A stretch of DNA of 64,000 nt from Sorlinia euscelidii (GCF_036452155.1 NZ_JAWJZY010000002.1), one strand, 5' to 3'; numbered from the stretch's first letter, positions 1 through 10,552 are shown. Numbers and translations are program-made. The notes: generated by a model from the sequence alone, not told the origin.

Positions 1-1
1 C

Positions 2-3000
2 TTTACCGATAGTGACCTCCTCGGCCTTTCAGCCGCCGCGCGCGCGCAAAGTGCCGAGGGCGAGGGTGCGCTGCAACTTGTGAATCTGCAAAGACTGCGC
101 CACCCCATGTCCGTCGATCTTTATCTTGAAAAAACGGCGGCAGGTGCGCGCGTCATTGTGGTGCGCCTGCTCGGTGGGCTGGAATATTGGCGTTACGGTG
201 TTGAAGAGCTGATGGCCTTGTGCCGCGCCCGGAAGATCCCTCTGGCCCTGCTGCCGGGTGCCTGTCAGGGCACGGATACATTGCGGGAAAAATCAACCGT
301 CTCCCCGGAAATATGGTCTCGCCTGAATGGATTTTTTCAGGAGGGGGCCAGCGTAACTGGTCAGGCGCTTACCACCTGATGCGCAGCCTTGCGGGGCTGG
401 CGGAAGATGATGGCGCGTCCGCCGAGAGCCTTCCATCCTGTGGTATTTACCGCACGGCTGCGGCGAAGTCGGATGCGGGCCATGCCGGTGGGACGCCGCG
501 CAAGGCATGGGTGATTTTTTACCGCGCCCATCTGGCGGCGGGCGATCTGGAAGGTATCGACGCGTTGATCGCGGCCCTGGCCGCGGCTGGTCTGGACGTG
601 AAGGCGCTTTTCGTCGCCTCCCTGAAAAATGACGCGGTTGCGGCATGGCTGGCGCAGATGATGGACAGCACCCCCCGAACATCATCCTGAATGCCACGTT
701 TTTCTCCGCCCGTCGGGAGGGGGGGAGGGACGATCCTTCTGAGGATGGCAGTATTCTTGACCGCGCGGAGGTTCCGGTCATTCAGCTTCTTCAGCCGGGC
801 GCAACGCGCGCGCAGTGGATGAAGGCCGCGCGCGGTCTTTCCCAATCTGATATTGCCATGCAGATCGCCTTGCCGGAACTGGACGGGCGCCTTGACGGGC
901 CGCCCATCTCCTTCCGCAAAGAGGCGCCGCCCGGCCTGCCCTCCCGACGGGAGGCTTTCCCCGACGGTGTGGCGCAGGCTGTTTCCATGGCGGAAGGCTG
1001 GACCCGACTGGCGGCGACCCCGCCCGCGCAGCGCCAATTGGCGCTGATCCTTTCCGATTACCCCGGTGCGGAAGGCCAGATGGCGCATGCTGTCGGGCTG
1101 GATGGTTTCGCGAGTATCGCCTCCATCCTCCAATTGCTTGCCGAGTCCAGCTATGACACATGTTCGGATGACCCGATTGCGATTGCCGGGCAGATAACCA
1201 GGGCGCAACCCATCCCCATCCTGTCCGCTGCAGAATATCAGCGGCTTTTCATGACCCTTCCCCATCAGGTGCGTGAGGCGGTCACTGCTGTGTGGGGCGC
1301 GCCGGGTCGGGCGATTTCGGCGCGTTTCCACCTCTATGGAAAAGTGCGCGTCGCCGTGCAGCCGCGGCGCAGTCAGGTGAGGGACCATAAGGCGCATTAT
1401 CATGACCCTGATGCGGTGCCGAACCATGATTATCTTGGTTTTTATCTTTGGCTGCATCATGTTGAGTCACCTCATGCCATGATCCATCTTGGCACGCATG
1501 GCACGATGGAGTGGCTGCCGGGCAAGGCTGTGGCGCTGTCGCGCGCCTGTCTGCCGCAGTCACTTTGCCAAGGGCTGCCCGTTATCTACCCCTTCATCGT
1601 CAATAATCCCGGAGAGGCCGCGGCGGCAAAGCGGCGACTCGGCGCGGTGACCATCGGGCACATGACGCCCCCCATGCGCAAGGCCGGGCATGATCACCAT
1701 CTCGCAGCGCTTGAGCGCCTGATCGATGAATATGCGGAAGCCGAAGGAATGGACCGACGACGCGGCAAGACGCTGCGGCGGGACATCATCCTCAAGGCGC
1801 AGTTCTGCGGATTATGGGACGAATGCCGCCTTTCCGATACGCAACTCAATGATGACGAGGCCCTGGCGCGGCTTGATGCCTGGCTGTGCGACGTTAAAGA
1901 CCTTCAGATCCGCGACGGGCTGCATATTTTCGGGCAGACGCCTCCCGGTGAGAAGCTGCTGACGGCGACGATCGCATCAAGCTGCCATGCCGACGCGGAC
2001 AAGGTCGCAGAACGCGTGGCGCAATGCCCTTCCTCCGAGCGCCGTGCGTTGCTTGCGGCTTTGGACGGGCGTTTCATTGCTCCCGGGCCTTCCGGTGCGC
2101 CTACGCGCGGGCGGCTGGATGTCCTGCCGACAGGGCGCAATCTGACCACCCTGGACCCACGCCATCTCCCGACGCGCGCAGCCTGTGACCTGGCGTGCCA
2201 GACGAGTCGCGATCTCCTCACCCGGCATCTTCAGGAGGAAGGGCGGCATTTGCGGCAGATGGTCTTAGATGTGTGGGGCAGCGCGACATTCCGCACGGGC
2301 GGGGAGGATATGGCGCTGGCCTTCGCCCTGATGGGCGTCGTGCCCCGATGGGCCGATGAGAGCGGGCGCGTGGAAGGTTTTGAGGTGACGCCCCTCGCGC
2401 TGCTGGATCGCCCGCGCGTGGACGTGACGTTGCGCGTCTCCGGCATGTTCCGTGATGGTTTCCCTGGATTGATCGCGCTTTTCAATCAGGCCGTCGCGGC
2501 GCTTTCCCAGCGTGAGGAGCCAGCGGATTGGAACGGCCTCGTCGCCGCGTCCGCGCCGTTGCGCGTTTTCGGCGCCGCGCCGCAGCATTATGGCGCGGGG
2601 GTGGAAGCCCTACTTTCTCATTGGGATGGCGCGGATGTGGCGCAGATCGGCGCAGCCTATCTGGCGGCCTCAAGCTGGGCCTATAAGGATGAAGGTGCTG
2701 AAGCGGAAAGCGCGGCCTTTCAAACGCAATTACGCCAATCGGAACTCATCCTGCACGTGCAGGATCATGCGGAGACGGATCTGCTCGAGACGCCGGATTG
2801 GGCCGCGCATGAGGGTGGGCTGGCGGCTGCGGCCGCGGTTTCAGGCGGGCAGCCGCGCCTTTGGCATGGCGATACAGGTGACGGGCAAAAAATGCGCCTG
2901 CGCAGGTTGGAGGATGAAATTGCCCGGATCACGCGCGGACGGCTGACCAACCCTGACTGGATTACCGCAATGCAACGCCACCATTATCGTGGCGCGGCTG

Positions 3001-3236
3001 AAATTGCCCGCGCTGTGGCTGCTTTATGTGGATTTGCCGTGACCCTGCCTTCAGAATTCAACACGCAATTTGACCTCGTTTTTGCAGCGACGCTCGGCGA
3101 CACGCAATGCGATCAGTTTCTGCGTGATGCCAATCCTGAAGCGCGGGAGGATATAAGGCAGCGTCTGGAAATGATGTGGCGGCATGGGAAGTGGAAGCCA
3201 CGCAGCAACAGCGTCGCCCTGACGCTTGCCCCATGA
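2..3236 (+). CDS. cobN: Cobaltochelatase large subunit CobN (5' end outside window; two apparent frameshifts)
   Basis: CobN is the large subunit of the aerobic cobaltochelatase, which inserts cobalt into hydrogenobyrinic acid a,c-diamide together with CobS and CobT, using ATP. The window opens a few dozen residues into the protein (FTDSDLLGLSAAARAQ). The early motif RHPMSVDLYLE, the tract LLGGLEYWRYGVEEL, the tract HLGTHGTMEWLPGKAVALS and the C-terminal end WRHGKWKPRSNS are all family-typical. Reading it needs three frames. The first switch is in five Gs at 343-347 and the second in six Cs at 671-676. One added base in each gives continuous CobN sequence (FFQEGGQRNW and STPPNIILNATFF). I regard both as sequence errors rather than decay, because everything downstream is intact. 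The stop overlaps the cobB start by 4 nt, so the two genes are translationally coupled. Identity is secure; the frame breaks are what is seen. Confidence 0.93.
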
Positions 3237-4558
3237 CGCGCGCCCTCATCATCGCCGCGCCGCAATCCGGTGCGGGCAAAACCACTGTGACGCTCGCTTT
3301 GCTTCTGGCCTTCAAAAATGCAGGGCTGCGGGTGCGGGCGGCTAAATGCGGGCCTGATTATATCGACCCGCAATTCCACGCCGCCATTACAGAAGCGCCA
3401 TGCCCGAACCTGGATGGCTGGGCCATGTCACCCGCTCATCTGCGTCAACAACTCGCGCGTCTCGCGAAGGACGCGGACCTCGTGCTGATTGAAGCGTCGA
3501 TGGGGCTCTATGACGGTTTTAACGCGGAGCAGGGATGTCGCGGCAGCGCCGCAGACCTGGCAGCATTATTGCAGGTTCCGGTGATGCTGGTGATGGATGT
3601 GCGCGGGCAGGGTCAGTCCGCTGCGATGATTGCACGCGGCTTCGCGCGGTGGCGCGATGATGTCCGACTGGCTGGGGTCTGGTTTAACCATATTGCTTCG
3701 GACCGCCATAAAACGCTTTGTGCGGCTGATCTTGATGTGAAGTTACTGGGCGTGTCGCGGCGAACCGCCTCTCTGAGCATGCCACGCCGCCATCTCGGCC
3801 TTATCCAACCATCCGAATATGCGGCGTGGCGGGCCGGGATTGAGGAGGTGGCCCACCATATGGCTTGCGAGAATGATCTCAATGACTGTCTCGACGCCGC
3901 CTGCACATTGGATATGGAGAGGTTACGCCACACGGCGTCGTCAGCTTCGCGCTTCATGCCGCTTCCGCCGCCGGGCCAGAATATCGCTGTCGCGCGTGAT
4001 GCCGCCTTCACATTCATTTACCCGCATTTGCTTGAAGCCTGGCGTGACCAGGGGGCGAACATCAGATTTTTCTCACCCCTCATGGATGAAGGGCCATCTG
4101 AGGATTGCGATGCATGTTGGCTACCGGGAGGTTATCCCGAACTTCATGCTGGCCGCCTGTCCCAATCCGATCAATTCAGGCGGTCGGTCCACGCATTCGC
4201 CCGCACGCGGCCCGTCCATGGGGAATGTGGTGGCTATATGGTGCTGGGAGAAACGTTGGAGGACGCGTCGGGCCACACACATAAAATGTTGGGACTGCTT
4301 TCCCACCAAACGAGTTTTGCGCGTCGCAAAATGACACTTGGTTATCGGGAAGCCCATCTGGAGGCTGCTTCCGTCCTGGGACCGGAAGGGACGGTTTGCA
4401 GGGGGCATGAATTTCATTATGCGCGCGTTGTCACTCCCGGTCACGACGATGCTCTTGCGACGATTCACGATGGTGCGGGGAGGCTGATCGGGAAGGCTGG
4501 CGGTAAGCGCGGTCAAGTCACCGGCAGCTTTTTCCATGTGATGTCACGGCGAATGTAA
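3233..4558 (+). CDS. cobB: Cobyrinic/hydrogenobyrinic acid a,c-diamide synthase CobB
   Basis: Glutamine-dependent amidase that converts hydrogenobyrinic acid to its a,c-diamide, the substrate of the CobN-containing cobaltochelatase. The N-terminal half is a dethiobiotin-synthetase-like P-loop domain (IIAAPQSGAGKTT at residues 6-18, then KCGPDYIDPQFH and GLYDG). The C-terminal half is a type I glutamine amidotransferase domain with the nucleophile Cys in HGECGGYMVLGE and a terminal His in GSFFH. A longer reading starts 57 nt upstream, but the ATG at 3233 overlaps the cobN stop as ATGA and directly precedes the conserved TRALIIAAPQ, so it is preferred. The length of 441 aa is normal. It is in an operon with cobN and probably the phosphatase gene 57 nt downstream. 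Confidence 0.92.
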   Translation: MTRALIIAAPQSGAGKTTVTLALLLAFKNAGLRVRAAKCGPDYIDPQFHAAITEAPCPNLDGWAMSPAHLRQQLARLAKDADLVLIEASMGLYDGFNAEQGCRGSAADLAALLQVPVMLVMDVRGQGQSAAMIARGFARWRDDVRLAGVWFNHIASDRHKTLCAADLDVKLLGVSRRTASLSMPRRHLGLIQPSEYAAWRAGIEEVAHHMACENDLNDCLDAACTLDMERLRHTASSASRFMPLPPPGQNIAVARDAAFTFIYPHLLEAWRDQGANIRFFSPLMDEGPSEDCDACWLPGGYPELHAGRLSQSDQFRRSVHAFARTRPVHGECGGYMVLGETLEDASGHTHKMLGLLSHQTSFARRKMTLGYREAHLEAASVLGPEGTVCRGHEFHYARVVTPGHDDALATIHDGAGRLIGKAGGKRGQVTGSFFHVMSRRM

Positions 4559-4615
4559 CATGCTGCCGCAAATTTCTCCCGCCGAGCGCGGTCAGATGCG
4601 TGAGGTTGTCTCACC

Positions 4616-5137
4616 ATGCGCCTGACCCTCATTCGTCATCCCCCGATCGAGAACCCGCGTCACGTTTGCTACGGCAGGTCGGCGCGCCCTCTCGCACCAG
4701 GATGGCAGCGTATTGCACGTGCATGGCCCATGAGGGGGCGGATTTACTGCTCACCCTCCGCACGCTGTCTGACACCCGCGCGATTCGCTGTTGGCACTAT
4801 CTGTCACCTCCAGGTCGATTCCCGCCTTGCCGAGATTGATTTCGGCGCGTGGGAGGAAGTGCCCTGGGATGTGATCCCGCGATGTGAACTCGATGCTTGG
4901 GCGCGCGATCCTGAAAATTTCCGTCCGGGTGGTGGCGAATCGGTTTCGATGTTGCAAAAGCGACTCGCGCCACTCTGGCAGGAGGTAACAGGTCAGGAAA
5001 TTGATGCGACGGTGGTGACGCATGGTGGGCCAAGCAAAATTTTGATGGCATGGGCCGAAGGGCGGAGATGGCGCCTGAGTGACCCGCCCCTGTTGCCAGG
5101 ATGTATTGCGACGTTTAACATTACAACGCCGACATAA
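4616..5137 (+). CDS. cobC: Histidine phosphatase family protein, probable alpha-ribazole phosphatase CobC
   Basis: Small phosphoglycerate-mutase-like phosphatase. In cobalamin nucleotide-loop assembly this family removes the phosphate from alpha-ribazole phosphate or adenosylcobalamin phosphate. The N-terminal catalytic motif is LIRHPP, where the family has a phospho-accepting His after Arg. LAEIDFGAWE matches the family's conserved FGxWE segment, and THGG supplies the second His. At 173 aa it is slightly short for the family, with the loss in the central helices. The assignment to cobalamin rests on the neighbours: it follows cobB by 57 nt on the same strand. A generic phosphatase is the alternative. 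Confidence 0.75.
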   Translation: MRLTLIRHPPIENPRHVCYGRSARPLAPGWQRIARAWPMRGRIYCSPSARCLTPARFAVGTICHLQVDSRLAEIDFGAWEEVPWDVIPRCELDAWARDPENFRPGGGESVSMLQKRLAPLWQEVTGQEIDATVVTHGGPSKILMAWAEGRRWRLSDPPLLPGCIATFNITTPT

Positions 5138-5420
5138 ATTAAGTTTTCATAAATAAAGTTGCGTCTTACCCCTTGACCTCAAGAGCTGATGGAGCCCTGA
5201 CAAAACATGCGTTTTCATCGGCCTTCGCGCGGTGTAATTCTCCGGTATCACCGCTCACATTTTCGAGCGGTGGCTTGGGGGTCACTTTACATTAAACAAA
5301 CTTCACGTTAGTCACGTGATTTCAATGTGTTGAATGTAACATTTCCTGGTCATAAGGGAATTTTTTACCTTAATCGGGAAGTGAAGTGGGAAACGACATC
5401 TCCGCAAAGAAGGCGAATTG
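5138..5420. other. Gene-free stretch between cobC and the porin gene, with one strong hairpin
   Basis: 283 bases without a credible gene. An 8-bp perfect stem, CACCGCTC at 5249-5256 and GAGCGGTG at 5265-5272, encloses an 8-nt loop. It has no T-run, so it is either a Rho-dependent end for the cob transcript or leader structure for the porin. The bases after about 5285 are AT-rich and probably hold the porin promoter, but I cannot fix a -35/-10 pair with confidence. Confidence 0.45.
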
Positions 5421-6911
5421 ATGACGACGCAAAAAAGAGTTCCGATAATCGGTGCCCTCATCGCTTTAATTTTCGGCCTTCATGCCAGTGCTTATGCAGC
5501 TGGCGCGCCACCCGCCTCCCCCAGGGTGGCGGGAGACTTCCCGACACAGGCGTCACAGCTTCAGTCGCAGCTCACGCAGGAGAAGGCAAAGCGCCGCCCG
5601 CAAGGTTACGTCGCTAAAACTGGCGTGCCTCAACTTCCGCAGCCGGAAGCCATTCTGGTGGATCCAGGCGGCGTCAATACCTGGCTTCGGGCGCGGGGTA
5701 TCGCCATTCTTCTTGATAATACCAATGAAATGTCGGGGATGCTGCATCGGCCGACTTCCGGGTTGGGCCTGAAACAGGGTGCAAGTAATGCCGGGCAATA
5801 CTCCCTCGAAAACGACATTGACTGGGAGCGCCTGGCCGGGATCAAGGGTCTCGCGACACATGCCATTATCGTCGGACGTTACGGCATTCCGGCAAGTCGG
5901 ATGTTCGGTGATAATCTCAACCCAAGTCAGGAAATTTACGGCAGTGGTGGCAATGTCTTCGTCCACCTTGTCTTTGCTTATGCGGAGGAAAGTCTTTTCA
6001 GTGATCGCCTTGCCTTTGCGGCAGGACGTATGTCTTTCCTCTCTGACTTCTCGGCCAATCCGCTCTACTGTAACTTTATGAATAACGCTTTCTGCGGTAA
6101 CCCGAAAGCATCAAGCGATAATACGGCGCATGCCTCCTACCCAGATGCGAACTGGGCTTTCAGGGTGCGGACGCGGCCATCAAAGGACACGATCCTTTCT
6201 TTCGGCGTATATCTTACGCAAACCAAGGCGATTTACGGCAATGCCCAGATGCGCACCGGGTTCAAATTCAACGGCGCGACAATTGATGGCGCGGCTATGC
6301 CGGTGGAAATCGCCTGGACGCCCAGTTTCGGGCGGCACCATCAGCTTCCCGGTCACTACAAGATCGGCATGGCTTATGACACGGCGGATCACAAAGATAA
6401 CTTCTTTGACGGGATGAACACGCCAGCCGCTTTATCGGGCCTGCCCGTGCGATATGATCACGGTGCCTGGGCGGCCTGGGGCCTTGTGGATCAGATGGTC
6501 TATCATTATCCGGGTGGTGCGCCGGATGCGGGTATCACGCTGCTGGGCGTCACTTATTTCAATCAGCCCGAAACCTCGACACGGTGGCAGCAATATTCCA
6601 TCGGTATGTTGAATCGAGGGTTCTGGAAATCCCGCCCTCTGGATGCGATGGGCTTGAACTTCACTTACATGCGCGTGTCACCCGACCTTTATCGCTCGCA
6701 GCTTCTTTACCAGCAGCAAGGCATGAAACTGCCGAATGGCTCGCTCTTCCCTCAGAAAAACGCTTATGTTTTTGAGGCGATGTATCAGATCCATGTTTTC
6801 CGGGGGATCACCTTCGCGCCGGACTTCCAGTATTTTTTCAATCCAGGCGGCATGAAGCCTTTGAAAAACCAGGCCATGCTGGGTTTCAAAAGCCATATCG
6901 AACTCTTCTGA
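5421..6911 (+). CDS. oprB: OprB family carbohydrate-selective porin
   Basis: Outer-membrane beta-barrel porin of the OprB family, which mediates diffusion of sugars and related small solutes into the periplasm. A signal peptide is clear: basic start, hydrophobic stretch IIGALIALIFGLHASAYA, then likely cleavage after AYA. A Gln/Lys-rich periplasmic linker follows. Family-typical strands include YSLENDIDWERLAG, RLAFAAGRMSF, FSANPLYCNFMNNAFCGNP and SFGVYLTQ, and the chain ends in FKSHIELF with a terminal Phe, as outer-membrane barrels do. The start is the ATG at 5421 with AAGG about 10 nt upstream; a TTG codon just before it is unlikely. It stands alone, between the cobalamin genes and a convergent channel gene. 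The substrate cannot be told. Confidence 0.88.
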   Translation: MTTQKRVPIIGALIALIFGLHASAYAAGAPPASPRVAGDFPTQASQLQSQLTQEKAKRRPQGYVAKTGVPQLPQPEAILVDPGGVNTWLRARGIAILLDNTNEMSGMLHRPTSGLGLKQGASNAGQYSLENDIDWERLAGIKGLATHAIIVGRYGIPASRMFGDNLNPSQEIYGSGGNVFVHLVFAYAEESLFSDRLAFAAGRMSFLSDFSANPLYCNFMNNAFCGNPKASSDNTAHASYPDANWAFRVRTRPSKDTILSFGVYLTQTKAIYGNAQMRTGFKFNGATIDGAAMPVEIAWTPSFGRHHQLPGHYKIGMAYDTADHKDNFFDGMNTPAALSGLPVRYDHGAWAAWGLVDQMVYHYPGGAPDAGITLLGVTYFNQPETSTRWQQYSIGMLNRGFWKSRPLDAMGLNFTYMRVSPDLYRSQLLYQQQGMKLPNGSLFPQKNAYVFEAMYQIHVFRGITFAPDFQYFFNPGGMKPLKNQAMLGFKSHIELF

Positions 6912-6921
6912 ACCGAGTCAG

Positions 6922-6998
6922 GGCGGTCTGCACGCCCGACCGCCGCGATAGCTGACGTCAATGCCGAACGCCGCCACGACGTTGCGCGGCGACGTCAG
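6922..6998. terminator. Pair of hairpins between the convergent porin and CLC genes
   Basis: GGCGGTC at 6922-6928 pairs with GACCGCC at 6938-6944. CTGACGTC at 6952-6959 pairs with GACGTCAG at 6991-6998, overlapping the stop codon of the minus-strand gene. There are no T-runs. The position between converging genes suggests a shared transcript end, by inference. Confidence 0.4.
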
Positions 6999-8428
6999 TG
7001 CGATGGCGGGCTCTGTTCCTCTGGCGAGGGGAGAGCCTCATCCGATGCCGGGGCGACATCCTGCGGATGGGTCGCGGTTTCGTTTGACGGCGATGATGGT
7101 GAGAAGCTGGTCATGAAACGTTCTGCCAGCGCGCCGTAGAGGCTTTTCTTGCAGATGACGCGCGACACGCCGAAAGCAAGGAAGGAAGTCGCCATAAAGG
7201 CCAACGTCACTTGCTGATTATCGGACATTTCCATCACGATGACGGTGGCTGTCAGCGGCGCCTGCACCACTGCTGAGAAATACCCCACCACGCCCAGCAG
7301 GACGACCGCGCCAGCCGACGTGTGCGGCAAAAACTGGCTGATCCAACCGCCAATCCCCGCCCCCACCGAAAGGGAAGGGGCAAAAATACCGCCTGGAATA
7401 CCGGACCAGTAGGAGACAACGGTGGCGGAAAGTTTATAAAGGAAGAACGATGCGGGATAATGCTCCCGCCCATCAATGATCGCGCGTGCCTGCGCATATC
7501 CGGTGCCATAAGTCGCGCCATGTGAAATCAGGCCGATCACGGCGAGCACCAATCCGCACAACATGGCGAACTTGATGGGACGCGCCTGGGCGTAAGCGCT
7601 GATGAAGCGTGGCCGCCCCTGTGAAAACTGCACAAGCGTGGCTGAAAAACAACCGCCCGCAATCCCGCCGAAAATACCGCATCCGAGTACAGCGGCCCAG
7701 GCCGTGCCGACGGGCACTTCCACATTTGTATGGCCGAAATAACTGTAATTTCCGACCAGGGCGAGCGCCGTAACGCCGGAGATAATGACAGAGGTCAGCA
7801 TGGTGCCGGATGTGCGTTGCTCAAAGGAATGGGTTAATTCCTCAATCGCGAAGACGATCCCGGCGAGAGGCGTATTGAACGCGGCCGATATGCCTGCGGC
7901 CCCACCGGCGAGAATGGCGCCGCGCCGCATCGTGACATTGACCGTGCCCGTCAGGCGAGAGAAAGCATGCATGATGGCGGCGCCGATCTGCACGGTCGGG
8001 CCTTCACGCCCGATCGACGCTCCGACGGCGATGCCGAAAACGGTCATGAAGATTTTCGCGAGAGCGACGCGCAGGGACAGAATACGGCCGACCAGCGTGA
8101 AATCTTCCGTATTAAGGGTGGCGATGGTCTGCGGTATGCCGCTCCCCTGTGCGCTGCGGAAAAACCGCCGCGTCAGCCAGGTGGCAAGACCCAACCCGAA
8201 CGGCATGACGAGGATCATGACTCGCGGATCCCACGAGAGGACGTTCGTGCGTAATTGTGCCGCTGCATCGGCGAGCGCCGCAAAACTGACGGCGGCAATG
8301 CCGACGAGAATGGCGCCCACCCAATAGGGCAGGGTGCGCCGCCATTGCGTCGTCGTCACCCAGGCGGAACGCCTGATAAGGCGTATGTGTGTCGAGGCGT
8401 TAGGAAGGGGGGGCTTGCCTTGTCTCAT
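6995..8428 (-). CDS. clcA: CLC family chloride channel / H+/Cl- antiporter
   Basis: Polytopic CLC protein that moves chloride across the inner membrane; bacterial members usually exchange Cl- for H+ and support acid resistance. The three selectivity-filter motifs are present: GSGIP (about residue 95), GREGP with the gating Glu, and GGIFAP. The Glu in FAIEEL corresponds to the internal proton-pathway Glu of antiporters, so exchange rather than channel activity is inferred. There is no CBS domain; the C-terminus is a short Pro/Ser-rich tail. The length of 477 aa is normal. The ATG at 8428 has GAGGCG 4 nt upstream. It lies 139 nt downstream of two cation diffusion facilitators on the same strand and may share their transcript. 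Confidence 0.92.
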   Translation of the reverse strand: MRQGKPPLPNASTHIRLIRRSAWVTTTQWRRTLPYWVGAILVGIAAVSFAALADAAAQLRTNVLSWDPRVMILVMPFGLGLATWLTRRFFRSAQGSGIPQTIATLNTEDFTLVGRILSLRVALAKIFMTVFGIAVGASIGREGPTVQIGAAIMHAFSRLTGTVNVTMRRGAILAGGAAGISAAFNTPLAGIVFAIEELTHSFEQRTSGTMLTSVIISGVTALALVGNYSYFGHTNVEVPVGTAWAAVLGCGIFGGIAGGCFSATLVQFSQGRPRFISAYAQARPIKFAMLCGLVLAVIGLISHGATYGTGYAQARAIIDGREHYPASFFLYKLSATVVSYWSGIPGGIFAPSLSVGAGIGGWISQFLPHTSAGAVVLLGVVGYFSAVVQAPLTATVIVMEMSDNQQVTLAFMATSFLAFGVSRVICKKSLYGALAERFMTSFSPSSPSNETATHPQDVAPASDEALPSPEEQSPPSH

Positions 8429-8567
8429 ATCGCCTCAATATGTTCCGAAGTCGAAAACATAGTTATTATATCGAGCTATGGGCCCGACAAGAAGCGTATT
8501 CGACGATATGCTGACGGGAAGTGACAAATTATGTCGCGCATTGCCCGTCCCTGTTCAGCGCCATCCG

Positions 8568-9485
8568 TTAAGGGATTGGGATGCCCTCCGGCAGAAGGTG
8601 GCTCTCCGGTTCAATATGGACGTGAATAGTCGTCACGTCCGGCCCGAAATGCGCCTTGAGTGCGTTTTCAATGCAATCACAAACGGCATGGGCTTCTGAG
8701 ACGCGGGTGGCGCCCGGCACGACGAGGTGGAAATCGATAAAATAATGTGTGCCGGATCGGCGTGCCCTGATATCATGGGCCTGCAAGGCACCGCCGCCAT
8801 GGGACGCGATGACCTCAGCGATTTTTTGCAACGTCGCCGGGTCGGGTACTTCATCCATCAGCCCGGCTATGGAGGCGCGCACAACGCTGAACCCGACGCG
8901 CAGCACATTTAAAGCAATCAAGGCGGAGAGGATCGCGTCAAGCCGGTAAAAGCCGGTGAGGGGGATCAGGGAGACGCCGATAATAAGAATGAGCGTCGTC
9001 CAGACATCCGCGATAATGTGGTGGCCGCTGGCGGTCACGGTCGGGGAGTTGATCCGCCGCCCTTGTCGCAGCAGCGTCAGTCCCCAGATGAGATTGACGA
9101 GACCACCAAGGGCATTGAGAGTAACGCCCTGCCACGCTGCCAAATCCGTGTTCGGCGCTCTCCAATGTGTCCAGGCAGCGTAGAAAATGCCGAAGGCCGT
9201 CACGACAACCAGGACACCTTCAATCACGGTTGATAGATACTCAACCTTTCCGTGCCCGTAAGTGTGATTATGGTCCGGCGGAAGGTTGGAAATATGCAAG
9301 GCAGCGAGGGCGAAGGATGCGGCGACGACATTAATAACCGTCTCCAACGCATCGGAGAGGAGCGCCATGCTGCCGCTGAGCCACCAGGCAAGCATTTTCA
9401 GAGTGAGGGCGACCAGGCTGACGGCAAGTGTATAGAGGCCGAGACGGATCTTCTGTTTCTCCATGGTCAGAGTCAGAAGTGTCAT
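8568..9485 (-). CDS. Cation diffusion facilitator family transporter (FieF-like)
   Basis: Inner-membrane CDF antiporter that exports a divalent metal (Zn2+, Fe2+, Co2+ or Mn2+) against protons. The N-terminal six-helix domain has ALLSDALETVINV in TM2 and ASGHHIIADVWTT in TM5. These give the four-residue metal site as D...E and H...D, unlike the H/D pattern of the neighbouring Zn-type paralogue, so a different metal preference is possible. The loop DHNHTYGHGKVEYLS and a cytoplasmic C-terminal domain with HYFIDFHLVVP and HVHIEPE complete the family pattern. The start is the ATG at 9485, which overlaps the stop of the upstream CDF gene as ATGA; a longer reading to 9518 runs inside that gene. Confidence 0.87.
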   Translation of the reverse strand: MTLLTLTMEKQKIRLGLYTLAVSLVALTLKMLAWWLSGSMALLSDALETVINVVAASFALAALHISNLPPDHNHTYGHGKVEYLSTVIEGVLVVVTAFGIFYAAWTHWRAPNTDLAAWQGVTLNALGGLVNLIWGLTLLRQGRRINSPTVTASGHHIIADVWTTLILIIGVSLIPLTGFYRLDAILSALIALNVLRVGFSVVRASIAGLMDEVPDPATLQKIAEVIASHGGGALQAHDIRARRSGTHYFIDFHLVVPGATRVSEAHAVCDCIENALKAHFGPDVTTIHVHIEPESHLLPEGIPIP

Positions 9486-10522
9486 GGTGATGCGGGGGCC
9501 TGTCTGACATGCCCACAAGGGGGCGCGTCTGTGTCATCCTCCAGTTGGAAGGTCGCATGGCCGATCCGGAAGCGCGTGCGCAGCAAACCGGCTGCGGATT
9601 GCAGCAGCTCATCCCGGGAGGCAATGTCGGCACTGACGACAAGATGCACGGTCAGGGCCGTTTCCGTCGTGCTCAGGGACCATATATGCATGTGATGTAT
9701 CTGCCGAACCCCCGGCAGAGCCCGCAGCGCCGCGCCAACAGCGCTGCTATCGATATTCCGCGGCACCGCATCGAGCGTCATATCCAGCGAGGCGCGCAAG
9801 AGGCCCCAGCTTGAAATAACGATCAGGACCGAAATGACCAGACTCACAATCGGGTCAAATATGGACCAGCCTGTAAGGAGAATGGCGATGCCGGTGACCG
9901 CAACGCCAGCGGAGATCGCGGCATCCGATACCATATGCAGGAAGGCGCCACGCATATTCAGGTCATCATGACTCCCCCGCATCAGCAAAAGAGCCGTGCT
10001 GCCATTGACAATGAGGCCGATCAGCGCGGTGATGATGACGCCCCAACCGGGCACTTCCTGAGGATGCAGGATGCGCATGATTGCACCAACGACGATCCCG
10101 CCCGTCACAAAGAGCAAGAGCATGGCATTACCGAGGGCGGAGAGGATGGTGGACCGCTTCAACCCGTAAGTGAAGCGCTCCGAAGGTTCACGTCGTGCGA
10201 GGTGGTAAGCCAGCCACGCGCCGCCGAGCCCGAGCAGGTCGGAAAGATTGTGCCCCGCATCTGAGATGAGGGAGAGGGAGTTGATCCACAACCCGCAAAT
10301 CGCCTCTCCAAACACGAAAATCGTATTAATGGTGAGGCAGATGAAAAATATCCGGCCAAAATTGCTTGGCGTGTGATGATGATGACCGCCGCCTTCCCCA
10401 TGATGGTGGGCTGCGTGATCATGATGGCCGTGATGATCGTGCGCGGCAATGTCTTCGCCGCAGGACCGGGACACATTGGACATAGCCGGAGATGATTTTT
10501 CCGGGTCAAGTGATTCAGACAT
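9482..10522 (-). CDS. Cation diffusion facilitator family transporter, ZitB/CzcD type
   Basis: Probable zinc exporter of the inner membrane. The first 50 residues hold a His-rich cytoplasmic segment (HDHHGHHDHAAHHH and GHHHH), a usual metal-sensing or donor tail in ZitB/CzcD proteins. SLISDAGHNLSD in TM2 and HMVSDAAISAG in TM5 provide the canonical HxxxD/HxxxD Zn site. The C-terminal domain follows (VRQIHHMHIWSLSTTETALT). It is the first gene of a minus-strand pair with the FieF-like CDF, overlapping by 4 nt. A short inverted repeat lies about 30 nt upstream of its start and could be an operator. The metal is inferred from family motifs. Confidence 0.9.
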   Translation of the reverse strand: MSESLDPEKSSPAMSNVSRSCGEDIAAHDHHGHHDHAAHHHGEGGGHHHHTPSNFGRIFFICLTINTIFVFGEAICGLWINSLSLISDAGHNLSDLLGLGGAWLAYHLARREPSERFTYGLKRSTILSALGNAMLLLFVTGGIVVGAIMRILHPQEVPGWGVIITALIGLIVNGSTALLLMRGSHDDLNMRGAFLHMVSDAAISAGVAVTGIAILLTGWSIFDPIVSLVISVLIVISSWGLLRASLDMTLDAVPRNIDSSAVGAALRALPGVRQIHHMHIWSLSTTETALTVHLVVSADIASRDELLQSAAGLLRTRFRIGHATFQLEDDTDAPPCGHVRQAPASP

Positions 10523-10552
10523 GTGTCACCTTCAGGAATATCTTACGAAAGT

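Noticed and set aside
519..1460. 313-codon open frame on the minus strand
   Set aside because: It lies opposite cobN, has no recognisable domain and is Arg/His rich, as expected from the complement of a GC-rich gene.
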